64,000 nt of DNA, from assembly GCA_963784805.1 (NCBI GenBank), contig CAWASR010000007.1, positions 1-64,000 on the forward strand, read 5' to 3'. Below, in pieces: positions 18,407-27,900 of this stretch. The DNA is from Roseiarcus sp963784805. Lineage in GTDB: Bacteria > Pseudomonadota > Alphaproteobacteria > Rhizobiales > Beijerinckiaceae. The translations under genes and the position numbers were made by a program. A model generated the notes under the pieces. That model searched no databases and was not told the origin of the DNA. It worked only from the letters and a program-made list of their open reading frames with translations. Numbering within the stretch: position 1 is the stretch's first letter; each line of letters begins with the position of its first letter.

Positions 18407-18858
18407 TGACCCGCCGCGGCCGCCGACTGACCCTGATCGCGGTCGCCCTCGCCGTCGTCGGCGCGGCGACCGCGACGGCGCTCTATGCCCTCAGCGACAG
18501 CATCGTGTTCTTCTACAGCCCGACGGAAGTCGTTCAGAAGGCGCTGCGCCCGGGCGCTCGCCTGCGCGTCGGCGGCCTTGTCAAGGCAGGCACCGTGGTC
18601 AAGTCTTCCGGCCAGGCTGTCGCTTTCGTGGTGACCGACGGGGCGAACGATCTGAAGGTCGCCTATCGCGGCCTGCTGCCTGACCTCTTTCGCGAGGGTC
18701 AGGGGGTCGTCGCCGAGGGCGTCCTGGTGGGACCGGGTCAGATGCGCGCCCAGACTATTCTCGCCAAGCATGACGAGCGCTATATGCCGCGCGAAGTGGT
18801 GGAGGCGCTGAAGAAACAGGGTCGTTGGCGGGAAGGGGAGGATGTCGCCAAGCCATGA
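18403..18858 (+). CDS. ccmE: Cytochrome c maturation haem chaperone CcmE (CycJ)
   Basis: The protein (151 aa) has an N-terminal anchor (LTLIAVALAVVGAATATALYAL) and an OB-fold periplasmic domain beginning YSPTEVVQKALRPGARLRVGG. The haem-binding motif is AKHDERYMPREV, with the His that forms the covalent haem bond and the Tyr that helps ligate it. It carries haem from the CcmABCD exporter (not in this window) to the CcmF/H/I ligase. Start and stop codons overlap both neighbours in ATGA form, indicating translational coupling. Confidence 0.97.
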   Translation: MMTRRGRRLTLIAVALAVVGAATATALYALSDSIVFFYSPTEVVQKALRPGARLRVGGLVKAGTVVKSSGQAVAFVVTDGANDLKVAYRGLLPDLFREGQGVVAEGVLVGPGQMRAQTILAKHDERYMPREVVEALKKQGRWREGEDVAKP

Positions 18859-20840
18859 TTGTCGAGATCGGCCATTTCGCCCTTGTTCTCGCCTTTTGCG
18901 CGGCGCTCGCGCAGACGATCGTGCCGTTTTGGGGCGCGCGCATCGGCGACCGCGACCTGATGAGCGTCGGGCGAAGCGCGGCGCTGACCCAGTTCGCGCT
19001 GATCGCAATCGCCTTCGCCGCGCTCGTCAACGCCCACCTGACCTCGGATTTTTCCGTCCTCAACGTCGCCGAGAATTCGAACAGCGAGATGCCGGCGATC
19101 TACAAGATCTCGGGTGTCTGGGGAAACCACGAAGGCTCGATGCTGCTGTGGGTCCTGATCCTGGCGGTCTTCGGCGCGCTCCTCGCCCTGTTCGGACGTT
19201 CGCTGCCGAGGCGATTGCGCGCCGACGCGCTCGCGGTTCAAGGCGTCGTCAGCGTCGCGTTCCTCGCCTTCATCCTCTTGACGTCGAACCCGTTCACGCG
19301 GCTCTCGCCCGCGCCGTTCGAGGGGCGCGACCTCAATCCGATATTGCAGGACCCGGGCCTGGCGATCCATCCGCCGCTGCTCTATCTCGGCTATGTCGGG
19401 TTCTCGATCGTCTACTCCTTCGCCGCGGCCGCTTTGATCGAGGGGCGCATCGATGCAGCCTGGGCGCGGTTCGTGCGGCCGTTCGCGCTCGTCGCCTGGA
19501 GCTTCCTCACTCTCGGCATCGCCGCCGGCTCGTTCTGGGCCTATTACACCCTGGGGTGGGGCGGCTTCTGGTTCTGGGACCCGGTCGAGAACGCCTCCCT
19601 CATGCCGTGGCTCGCGGGCACCGCCTTCGTGCATTCAGTGGCGGTGATGGAGAAGCGCGACGCGTTGAAGGTGTGGACGATTTTTCTCGCGATCCTCGCC
19701 TTCTCGTTTTCGCTGCTCGGCACCTTCCTGGTGCGCTCGGGCGTGCTGACGTCGGTGCACGCCTTCGCCAACGATCCCCGCCGCGGGGTCTTCATTCTCG
19801 CCATTCTCGCACTGTTCATTTGCGGTTCGTTCGGCCTTTTCGCCTGGCGCGCGCCAATGCTGAAACAGGGGGGACTGTTCGCGCCGATTTCGCGCGAGGG
19901 CGCGCTGGTGTTCAACAATCTGCTGCTGACGACCACATTGGCGACGGTCTTCTTCGGCACCCTCTATCCGCTGGCGCTCGAGGAGTTGACCGGAGAGAAG
20001 ATCACCGTCGGCGCGCCCTTCTTCAACCTGACCAGCGGCGCGCTGCTGTTGACCGCCTGCTTTGCGATGCCGATCGGATTCTCGCTCGCCTGGAAACGCG
20101 GCGATCTGCTGGGGGTCATGCAGCGGCTGAGTCTCGCCCTCTTGGCCGGCGCGATCGTCGCGGTCGCGGGCGAAGCGTGGCTGCGCGGCGGACCGGTCTT
20201 GGCGCCGATCGCCGCCGGCCTTGCGATCTTCGTCATCATTGGCTCGCTGATCGAAGTGGTCCAGCGCGTGCGGCGGCCGGGGCTTGGGCTCGGCGTCGCG
20301 CTGAGGCGCGCGTTCGGACTGCCGCTGTCGTTCTTCGGCGGCGCGCTCGCGCATATCGGGGTCGGCGTTCTGCTGCTCGGGCTTTCCGGCGCCGGCTTCG
20401 GCGCCGAGGCGGTCGTGACGCTGCACAAGAACGTCCCGCAGCGCGTCGGCCCCTACGACGTGACGCTGGTCGGGGTCGGCGAGCGCCTCGGCCCGAACTA
20501 CAAGGAGAAAGTGGCCACGATGACCATCCGCTCCGGCGGCGCGCTCGTCGCGACGATCGAACCGGCGCGACGGCAATTCGCGGCGCGGGAAATGACGACG
20601 ACCCAGGCCGGTCTCGCGACGCTCGACTTCGGCCAGGTCTATGTGGCCATCGCCGATCCGGCGCCCGACGGCGGCGTGCCCGCCCGCCTCTACTGGAAGC
20701 CGCTGGTGACGCTGATCTGGCTTGGCGGCGCCGCCATGGCGCTCGGCGGGGCGCTGTCGCTCGCCGACCGGCGGCTGCGGTTCGGCGTCGGGGCTCGGGC
20801 GAGAGCGGCCGCCGCCGTGGTCGCAGCGGCGGCGGAATGA
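18855..20840 (+). CDS. ccmF: Cytochrome c haem lyase subunit CcmF (CycK)
   Basis: About 661 residues and strongly hydrophobic, with the usual 14-15 membrane helices. The tryptophan-rich haem-handling domain WGGFWFWDPVENASLMPWL is intact, as are the conserved IHPPLLYLGYVGF and the early segment SGVWGNHEGSMLLWVLIL, both with histidines proposed as haem ligands. It reduces and attaches haem to CxxCH motifs of apocytochromes at the periplasmic face. The ATG at 18855 overlaps the ccmE stop and is preferred over an in-frame ATG ten codons upstream. Confidence 0.97.
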   Translation: MIVEIGHFALVLAFCAALAQTIVPFWGARIGDRDLMSVGRSAALTQFALIAIAFAALVNAHLTSDFSVLNVAENSNSEMPAIYKISGVWGNHEGSMLLWVLILAVFGALLALFGRSLPRRLRADALAVQGVVSVAFLAFILLTSNPFTRLSPAPFEGRDLNPILQDPGLAIHPPLLYLGYVGFSIVYSFAAAALIEGRIDAAWARFVRPFALVAWSFLTLGIAAGSFWAYYTLGWGGFWFWDPVENASLMPWLAGTAFVHSVAVMEKRDALKVWTIFLAILAFSFSLLGTFLVRSGVLTSVHAFANDPRRGVFILAILALFICGSFGLFAWRAPMLKQGGLFAPISREGALVFNNLLLTTTLATVFFGTLYPLALEELTGEKITVGAPFFNLTSGALLLTACFAMPIGFSLAWKRGDLLGVMQRLSLALLAGAIVAVAGEAWLRGGPVLAPIAAGLAIFVIIGSLIEVVQRVRRPGLGLGVALRRAFGLPLSFFGGALAHIGVGVLLLGLSGAGFGAEAVVTLHKNVPQRVGPYDVTLVGVGERLGPNYKEKVATMTIRSGGALVATIEPARRQFAAREMTTTQAGLATLDFGQVYVAIADPAPDGGVPARLYWKPLVTLIWLGGAAMALGGALSLADRRLRFGVGARARAAAAVVAAAAE

Positions 20841-21310
20841 CCATGCGCCGGCTTCTGGTTTCGCTCGTTCTGGTCCTGTGCGCGCTTGCCTCGCCCTGCC
20901 TGGCCGTGCAGCCCGACGAGGTGATGAAGGACCCCGTCCTCGAGGCGCGCGCCCGCGCGCTTTCGGCCGAGCTTCGCTGCCTCGTCTGCCAGAACCAGTC
21001 GATCGACGATTCCGATGCGCCGCTCGCCCACGACATCCGCGTGCTGATCCGCCGACGAATCGCCAGGGGCGAGAGCAACGACGCCGTGCGCGCCTATCTC
21101 GTCTCGCGCTACGGCGATTTCATCCTCCTGAAGCCGCCATTCGAGCCGGCGACGCTGCTGCTGTGGCTCAGCGCGCCGCTGACGCTCTGCGCCGGCCTGG
21201 CCGCGATTGTGTTCGCCCGCCGCCGCGGCGCGGTCGCGACGCCGGCGCTCAGCGCCGACGAGGAAGCGCGGCTGGCGGCGCTGACGAGAGGCGACGCCGC
21301 CGGCGGGTGA
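20837..21310 (+). CDS. ccmH: Cytochrome c maturation thiol reductase CcmH (CycL)
   Basis: The protein (157 aa) has a signal peptide (LLVSLVLVLCALASPCLA), the redox motif LRCLVCQNQSIDDSDAPLA with the active Cys pair, and a C-terminal membrane anchor (LLLWLSAPLTLCAGLAAIVF). It reduces the apocytochrome CxxC thiols before haem attachment. It overlaps the ccmF stop by four bases and closes the four-gene operon. A degP gene often follows in Rhizobiales but is absent here; the next kilobase has no gene. Confidence 0.96.
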   Translation: MTMRRLLVSLVLVLCALASPCLAVQPDEVMKDPVLEARARALSAELRCLVCQNQSIDDSDAPLAHDIRVLIRRRIARGESNDAVRAYLVSRYGDFILLKPPFEPATLLLWLSAPLTLCAGLAAIVFARRRGAVATPALSADEEARLAALTRGDAAGG

Positions 21311-22279
21311 GGTCTGCGGGGCGCGCCGGGCGGCATAGGCGCGTCGATATCGGCGCGCGTTCGCGCATTCAATTGTTCGCCAACATCCGCTTCGACCGTC
21401 GCTGTCTGCTGGACATTGCGGCGACGCGTGGATTTTTCCCCACTTTCGCCGCCTTGGACTGCGCCCCTCGGGCGAGATGGGTCGATTGAGCGGCGTGGCG
21501 GCGCGAGCGGCTTGCCGGGCTCCCGGATCGCGGGAGGCAGTGGGCAGTTGGCGCTGTTTTCCGAAAATCAATTTTACGTGACAATCTCTTTGAGAAAATC
21601 AGAAGCCATGTTATGGTCTTTCTCGTCGCTGGATCGAGGCGCGCCTGGCGCGCCGAGGGCAGCGGCCGCCTTCAGCCTTCACGCGGGCGAGTTGACACGC
21701 TGAACAACGGCGAGGGGCGCGAAGTCTTAAGCTCTCGGCATGGTTTTGGGGCTGGCGCCATCTCCGCTCGGATTCGAAACCGGAATCGGTTCCGTGCGGC
21801 CGCCCATGCCGATTGGTCTTAAGCAAAGCCCAGTCCGGCTCCCGGTCCTCAGTCCGCAGGGACGATTCCGGGGGCGAAGCGCAGCTCACGGATCGGAGGC
21901 CTCGGGAGGACGAAATGGCGGAGGAGGGAGGTCAAGGAGGCCCAAGCCGACGCAAAAAATTCCTATTTGGATTCGCGCGTAAGCCCTTGAAAAGTCCCAA
22001 TTCGCGGAAAGAAAAGGCTTTCGTTTTCTTCCCTTTTCCTTTCGCTGGCTTCCCTTTTGTTTTCTTTTGCTTCCGCTTTTGCTTTCGCTGGCTTCCCCCT
22101 GATTTTCAAAACCTTCCCTCGCGGCGCACGCTGGGCGACTTCCTGCTTTCCCCGCCGAGCGGGGGGCGCCTGGGAGTTGCGAAGTTGCAGAATTTGGCGC
22201 CCAAGCGATTGAAAACATTGGATCGCTTACAGAACTGACGCCCCGGCTCGCGCCGGGACGATGACGGCCGTCACGCGGC
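21311..22279. other. Gene-poor region with a T-rich, low-GC island
   Basis: These 970 bp between ccmH and yciB hold no reading frame I accept as a gene. Bases of about 21990-22115 are strikingly pyrimidine-rich on the plus strand (runs of T and C) and far less GC-rich than the rest. They contain the imperfect direct repeat CTTTCGCTGGCTTCCC, once near 22040 and once near 22085. The segment 22240-22265 (CCCGGCTCGCGCCGGGACGAT) is a short GC palindrome of the kind scattered between alphaproteobacterial genes. The open frame 21813-22238 spans this tract but encodes a Phe-rich low-complexity string and has no family resemblance. Confidence 0.5.
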
Positions 22280-22903
22280 TCAGAAATCGTTGTCCGCAAC
22301 CTCCTCCTCTTTCGTTTCGTAGCGCATGATCAGCGGCGCCTGGGCGATGGCGAAGATGAGCGTGATCGGCATGAAGCCGAAGGTCTTGAACTTGACCCAG
22401 AGGTCCGTCGTCTGGGTGCGCCAGACGATCTCGTTGAGGATCGCGAGGCCTACGAAAAAGAAAGCCCAGCGCCAGGTGAGCCTGCGCCAGCCCTCGTCGG
22501 TCACGTGCAGGGCGCCGTCGAACAGGACTTTCAACAGCGGCTTTTTGAGCCAAAGGCCGGCGAACAGCGCCGCGCCGAACAAAAGATAGAGCGCGGTCGG
22601 CTTGATTTTGATCAGCGTCTCGTCGTGAAAGACGAGCGTCAGCGAGCCGAAGATGAGGACGACCGCCGCCGTCACCAGCGGCATGATCGGAATGCGCCTC
22701 AGCATGGCGTAAGAGACGCCGAGCGTGACCACGACGCCGGCCATCAGGACGCCGGTCGCGGCGAAGATGCCGAGCCTGGAATAGACGGCGAAGAACAGGG
22801 CCAGCGGCCCGAGCTCGAGCACGAACTTGACGATCGGGTTCAGCGCCTTGCGCCGCGTGGGGGTGGTGGTTTCGGTCACTAAGTCCTCGTTCAACGTCGT
22901 CAT
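22280..22903 (-). CDS. yciB: YciB-family septation/intracellular membrane protein
   Basis: The protein (207 aa) has five to six membrane segments and the family pattern: LELGPLALFFAVYSRLGIFAATG, then MLRRIPIMPLV, FGSLTLVFHDETLIKIKPTA, and WRLTWRWAFFFVGLAILNE-like helices ending FKTFGFMPITLIFAIAQAPL. YciB (IspA) proteins are inner-membrane proteins linked to septation and envelope integrity. The start overlaps the ftsY stop in ATGA form, an arrangement common in Rhizobiales, so the two are translationally coupled. Confidence 0.94.
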   Translation of the reverse strand: MTTLNEDLVTETTTPTRRKALNPIVKFVLELGPLALFFAVYSRLGIFAATGVLMAGVVVTLGVSYAMLRRIPIMPLVTAAVVLIFGSLTLVFHDETLIKIKPTALYLLFGAALFAGLWLKKPLLKVLFDGALHVTDEGWRRLTWRWAFFFVGLAILNEIVWRTQTTDLWVKFKTFGFMPITLIFAIAQAPLIMRYETKEEEVADNDF

Positions 22904-23988
22904 TCGCCTTCCCTCTCGACGCCGGCGATCGCCTCGGCGAAGTCGCGCGCGGCGAACGGTTCGAGATCGTCGACCCCCTCGCCGACGCCGATGAAATGCA
23001 CCGGCAGCGCAAACTTCTCGGCGATGGCGACCAGGATGCCGCCGCGCGCCGTGCCGTCGAGCTTGGTCATCACCAGGCCGGTCACGCCCGCCGCGCGGCC
23101 GAAAATCTCGACCTGGCTCAGCGCGTTCTGGCCGACGGTGGCGTCGAGCACCAGCAGCACCGCGTGCGGCGCCTCGGGATCGACCTTCTTCGTCACCCGG
23201 ATGATCTTCTCGAGTTCGCCCATCAGCTCGGCGCGATTCTGAAGCCGCCCGGCGGTGTCGATCAGCACGACGTCGCAGCCCTCGGCGCGGGCGCGGGTCA
23301 CGGCGTCGAAGGCCAGGCCCGCCGCGTCGCCGCCTTGCTCGCGCTCGATGAGGTCGGAGCCGCTGCGCCTCGCCCAGACCCGCAGCTGCTCGATCGCCGC
23401 GGCGCGGAACGTGTCGCCTGCCGCAAGCATCACGGTGCGCCCCTCGGATCTGAATTTGGCCGCGAGCTTGCCGATGGTCGTGGTTTTTCCGGAGCCGTTG
23501 ACGCCGACGACCAGAATCACGAACGGCCGCCTCTGCGCGTCGATTGCGAGCGGGCGCGCGACCGGGGTCAGGGCGCGTTCGACTTCTGCTGCGAGGATCG
23601 CCTTGACCTCTCCAGGTTCGATCCCCTTGTCGTAGCGCCCTTGCGCGATCGCGTCGCGAATGCGGGTCGCAGCGCCGAGGCCGAGGTCGGCCTGAATGAG
23701 GAGGTCTTCGAGATCATCGAGGGAGGCGGCGTCGAGCTTGCGCTTGGTGAAGATGTCGGTGATGCCGCGCCCGATGCTGGTCGACGAGCGCGCGAGGGCC
23801 GATCGAAGGCGCTGAAGCCAGGTTTGTTTCGATTCCGACGAAGGGGCGGCGACGGTCGGCTCCGGCGCTTCGATCGGGGCCGGAGCGCGCGGAGCATCCA
23901 CGAGCGTTGGAGCGGACGCGTCAGCGCCGCCGAACCACCGGCGCAACACGCCAGGCTTTACTGTCTTGTCGTCGTTTTCGTTCAACAC
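22900..23988 (-). CDS. ftsY: Signal recognition particle receptor FtsY
   Basis: An acidic, proline-rich N-terminal region of about 60 residues precedes the N domain (LARSSTSIGRGITDIF, DLEDLLIQADLGL) and the G domain with GVNGSGKTTTIGKLA (P-loop), DTAGRLQNRAELM (G3) and TKLDGTARGG (G4 region). It docks SRP-ribosome complexes at the membrane through GTP hydrolysis with Ffh. I chose the GTG at 23988 (AGAGG ribosome-binding site 7 bases upstream). The open frame continues upstream to 24828, but that part overlaps the divergent pseudouridine synthase and is not family-like. Confidence 0.94.
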   Translation of the reverse strand: MLNENDDKTVKPGVLRRWFGGADASAPTLVDAPRAPAPIEAPEPTVAAPSSESKQTWLQRLRSALARSSTSIGRGITDIFTKRKLDAASLDDLEDLLIQADLGLGAATRIRDAIAQGRYDKGIEPGEVKAILAAEVERALTPVARPLAIDAQRRPFVILVVGVNGSGKTTTIGKLAAKFRSEGRTVMLAAGDTFRAAAIEQLRVWARRSGSDLIEREQGGDAAGLAFDAVTRARAEGCDVVLIDTAGRLQNRAELMGELEKIIRVTKKVDPEAPHAVLLVLDATVGQNALSQVEIFGRAAGVTGLVMTKLDGTARGGILVAIAEKFALPVHFIGVGEGVDDLEPFAARDFAEAIAGVEREGE

Positions 23989-24048
23989 ATGGTTCCTCTC
24001 GACGCCGCCACTATGCGCGCGGGGCCTAGCTTTGATACCTATGTCCTC

Positions 24049-24789
24049 ATGACGCCGGAAGAAACAAGAGCGCGCCTGCTCTATCGCGACGGATTGATGT
24101 TGGTTCTCGACAAGCCGGCGGGCGTCGCGGTGCACCGGGGCCCCAAAGGCGGGGGCAGTCTCGAAGACGACTTCGAGGCCTTGCGATTCGGCCTGCCGCG
24201 CAATCCGGCCCTCGCCCACCGCCTCGACCGCGACACCGCGGGCTGCCTGGTGCTCGGACGCCATCATAAAGCCTTGGAGAAATTGGGGCGACTGTTCAAG
24301 CAGGGCAGGATCGCCAAGACCTATTGGGCGATCGTCGCTGGCGCGCCGGAGGCCGAAAGCGGGACGATTGATCTGCCGCTCGGCAGGCTCGACGACCAGC
24401 GCGGCTGGTGGATGAAGGTCGACCCCAACGGCCAGCCCGCCACGACGCTGTGGCGCGTCAGAGGGCGCGGCGCGTGGCGGGGCGAGCGAATCGCGTGGCT
24501 GGAGTTGGAGCCGCGAACCGGGCGCACCCATCAACTCAGAGTCCATTGCGCCGCGCAGGGCTGGCCGATCCTCGGCGACGCGATCTACGGCGCGCCCGCC
24601 GAAACGTCCTTGCAACTGCTGGCGCGCAGAGTCGTCGTCCCGCTGTCCAACAACGGGCCGCCGATCGCGGTCGAAGCGCCGGTCCCGCCGCACATGGCGG
24701 TGACGCTCGCCGCCTGCGGCTTCGAGGGCGACCCGCTGCCTAGCGGGAAACCGGAGGTCGCTTCCGCCGCGACCGCTCGCGGCGCCTGA
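24049..24789 (+). CDS. RluA-family pseudouridine synthase
   Basis: A short protein of about 246 residues with the RluA catalytic segment ALAHRLDRDTAGCLVLGRH, where the Asp in RLDRDT is the nucleophile. Also present are LLYRDGLMLVLDKPAGVAVH, GRIAKTYWAIVAG and the RNA-binding motif EPRTGRTHQLRVHCA. There is no S4 domain, placing it with the compact RluA/TruC group that modifies rRNA or tRNA uridines. The ATG at 24049 is preferred because homology starts just after it. In-frame ATGs at 23989 and 24013 are possible, and the first directly abuts the divergent ftsY start. Confidence 0.9.
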   Translation: MTPEETRARLLYRDGLMLVLDKPAGVAVHRGPKGGGSLEDDFEALRFGLPRNPALAHRLDRDTAGCLVLGRHHKALEKLGRLFKQGRIAKTYWAIVAGAPEAESGTIDLPLGRLDDQRGWWMKVDPNGQPATTLWRVRGRGAWRGERIAWLELEPRTGRTHQLRVHCAAQGWPILGDAIYGAPAETSLQLLARRVVVPLSNNGPPIAVEAPVPPHMAVTLAACGFEGDPLPSGKPEVASAATARGA

Positions 24790-24969
24790 TATAGGCGCGG
24801 TCGCTGACCGCGCCCGCCGCGCTTCCATAGGTCGGCCCAGGAAGGACGCCCGTCTTTCGACCGGCTATGGGTCGCGGGCTATGGCGGCCGTGATTGTCGG
24901 CGCGGATTGTGCGGCGCAACAAAATATGAAAGGCTCCGCCGAACCGCCAAGAAAGCCGCGCCCGCCAGC

Positions 24970-27900
24970 ATGTCCATCCGAGCCGCCATCCATCACCTGA
25001 CGCACTACCGCTACGACCGCCCGGTCTCGCTCGGGCCGCAGATCATTCGTCTGCGGCCGGCGCCGCATAGTCGCACCCGTGTCATTTCGCATTCGCTCAA
25101 GGTCACGCCGGCCGACCATTTCGTAAACACCCAGCAGGATCCTTACGGCAACTGGCTGGCGCGCTATGTCTTCCCCGATCTGGTCAACGAGTTGAAGATC
25201 GAGGTCGACGTCGTCGCCGACATGACGGTCTATAATCCGTTCGATTTCTTCGTCGAGGAGAGCGCCGAGACCTGGCCGTTCGAATATGGCGAGGACCTGA
25301 GGCCCGATCTGGTCATCTACCGCGCGCCCGAGCCCGCGGGCCCAAGACTGCAGACCTATCTCGACGGGATCGATCGGTCGCCGGCGCGCACCGTCGATTT
25401 CGTGGTCGACCTCAATCGCCGCCTCGCTCGCCAGATCGCATACGTCATCCGCATGGAGCCGGGGGTGCAGAGCCCGGAGGAGACGTTCGAGCGCAGCTCG
25501 GGTTCGTGCCGCGATTCGAGCTGGCTTCTGGTGCAGATCCTGCGCCATCTCGGCCTGGCGGCGCGATTCGTGTCGGGCTATCTTATCCAGCTCAAGCCGG
25601 ACCTCATCGCGCTCGACGGGCCGCGCGGCACCGATCACGATTTCACCGACCTTCACGCCTGGGCGGAGGTCTATCTTCCGGGCGCCGGTTGGATCGGGCT
25701 CGACCCGACCTCGGGGCTCTTGACCGGCGAGAGCCATATTCCGCTCGCCGCCACGCCGCATTACCGCAACGCCGCGCCGATTTCGGGCGTGGCGAGTTTC
25801 GCCAACGTCGACTTTGCGTTCGACATGCGGGTCGAGCGGGTCGCCGAGCATCCGCGCATCACCAGGCCGTTCTCCGACGAATCCTGGAAGGCGCTCGACG
25901 CCTTGGGCGAACAGGTCGACGTGACCATGGCGGCCGACGACGTGCGGCTGACTATGGGCGGCGAGCCGACCTTCGTGTCGATCGACGACTTTGAATCAGC
26001 GGAGTGGAATACCGACGCCGTCGGCCCGATGAAGCGGGCGCTGGCCGACCGGCTGATCCGGCGTCTGCGCGACCGCTTCGCGCCGGGCGGGTTCCTGCAC
26101 TATGGGCAAGGCAAGTGGTATCCGGGAGAATCCCTGCCGCGCTGGACCTTTTCGCTCTATTGGCGACGCGACGGCGAGCCGATCTGGTCCGACGCCAGAC
26201 GGATCGCGGCCGAGGGCGAGGAGACCGGGGCCAACAGCGGGAAAGCCGAGGCGTTGTTGCACGCGATCGCCTCCCGGCTCGGCATTGAGGGCGACTATGT
26301 CGCCCCCGCCTTCGAGGATCCCGCCGAGTGGATCCTGAAAGAAGCCAATCTGCCCGACAACGTGACGCCGCAGAATTCCCAACTGAAGGACCCGGAAGAG
26401 CGGCTCCGCCTCGCTCGCGTGTTCGCGCGCGGGCTGAACGAGCCCTCCGGTTACGTGCTTCCGGTGCAGCGCTGGCAGGCGAAGGCGGAGGGGCGCCAAT
26501 GGCGTAGCGAGAAATGGACGACGCGCCGGGGCGCCCTCTATCTCGTCCCCGGCGACAGCCCGGTCGGCTACCGCCTGCCGCTGGGCGCGCTGCCCTATGT
26601 TCCGCCAGCCTCGTACCCCTATATTTTCGCCGCGGATCCCACCGAGCCGCGTGGGCCGCTGCCCGATTTCGCCGCGGAGCGGGAACGCGCGCAGCCGATC
26701 GCCTCGTTTGCCGCCGCCGAGGCGGGCCAGGAGCGGGTCGAGCAGCATCTGGGCGACATCAACGGCGCGGTGCGCACGGCGGTGACCGTGGAGGCGCGTG
26801 ACGGGCGCCTATGCATATTCATGCCGCCGGTCGAGCGACTGGAGGACTATCTCGAACTCCTGACAGCTGCGGAGGCCGGCGCGAAGGCGATCGGACTGCC
26901 GGTGCATATCGAGGGCTACGGGCCCCCGGCGGATCCGCGCATGAACGTCATTCGAGTCGCCCCCGACCCGGGCGTCATCGAGGTCAATATTCACCCCGCC
27001 TCGAGCTGGCGCGAAAGCGTGGCGACGACGGAAGGCGTCTACGAGGAGGCGCGGCTCGAACGGCTCGGCGCCGACAAGTTCATGCTCGACGGCAAACATT
27101 CCGGGACCGGCGGCGGCAACCATGTCGTCGTCGGCGGCGCGACGCCGCTCGACAGCCCGTTCCTTCGACGCCCGGATCTGTTGAAGAGCCTGGTCATTTA
27201 CTGGCTCAGGCGGCCCAGCCTGTCCTATTTCTTCTCCGGCATGTTCATCGGACCCACGAGTCAGGCGCCGCGCGTCGACGAGGCGCGCCACGACGCACTC
27301 TATGAATTGGAGATCGCGCTGGCCCAAATCCCGCGCCCGGGGCAAGGCCATGCGCCGCGGCCGTGGCTGGTCGACCGTCTGATGCGAAACATTCTGGTCG
27401 ACGTCACCGGCAACACCCATCGCGCCGAAATCTGCATCGACAAGCTCTATTCGCCCGACGGGCCGACGGGGCGACTGGGGCTGGTTGAATTCCGCGGCTT
27501 CGAGATGCCGCCGAACGCGCGCATGAGTCTCGCCCAGCAGCTGCTCATCCGCGCAATCATCGCCCGTCTGTGGCGAGAGCCGCTGGACGGGCCGCTGCCG
27601 CGCTGGGGCGCGACGCTGCACGACCGGTTCATGCTGCCGCATTTCGTCTGGGAGGACTTGCTGGAAGCGCTCGCCGACCTGACGGCGCATGGCTTCCCGT
27701 TCCGCTCCGAATGGTACAAGGCGCAGGCCGAGTTCCGCTTTCCGTTCTGCGGCGAGGTCGAATACGAGGGCGCTCGTCTCGAACTGCGTCAGGCGCTTGA
27801 GCCCTGGCATGTGCTGGGCGAAACCGGCGCGATCGGCGGCACCGCGCGCCACACCGACAGCTCGACCGAGCGCCTTCAGGTCAAGCTGACGACGGCCGAT

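Noticed and set aside
21813..22238. 141-codon frame through the T-rich island
   Set aside because: Phe-rich low-complexity product made by the pyrimidine tract, with no RBS or family resemblance.
22996..24048. Upstream half of a 597-codon plus-strand frame antisense to ftsY
   Set aside because: Only the part after 24049 is family-like (RluA). The rest overlaps ftsY and is compositional noise.
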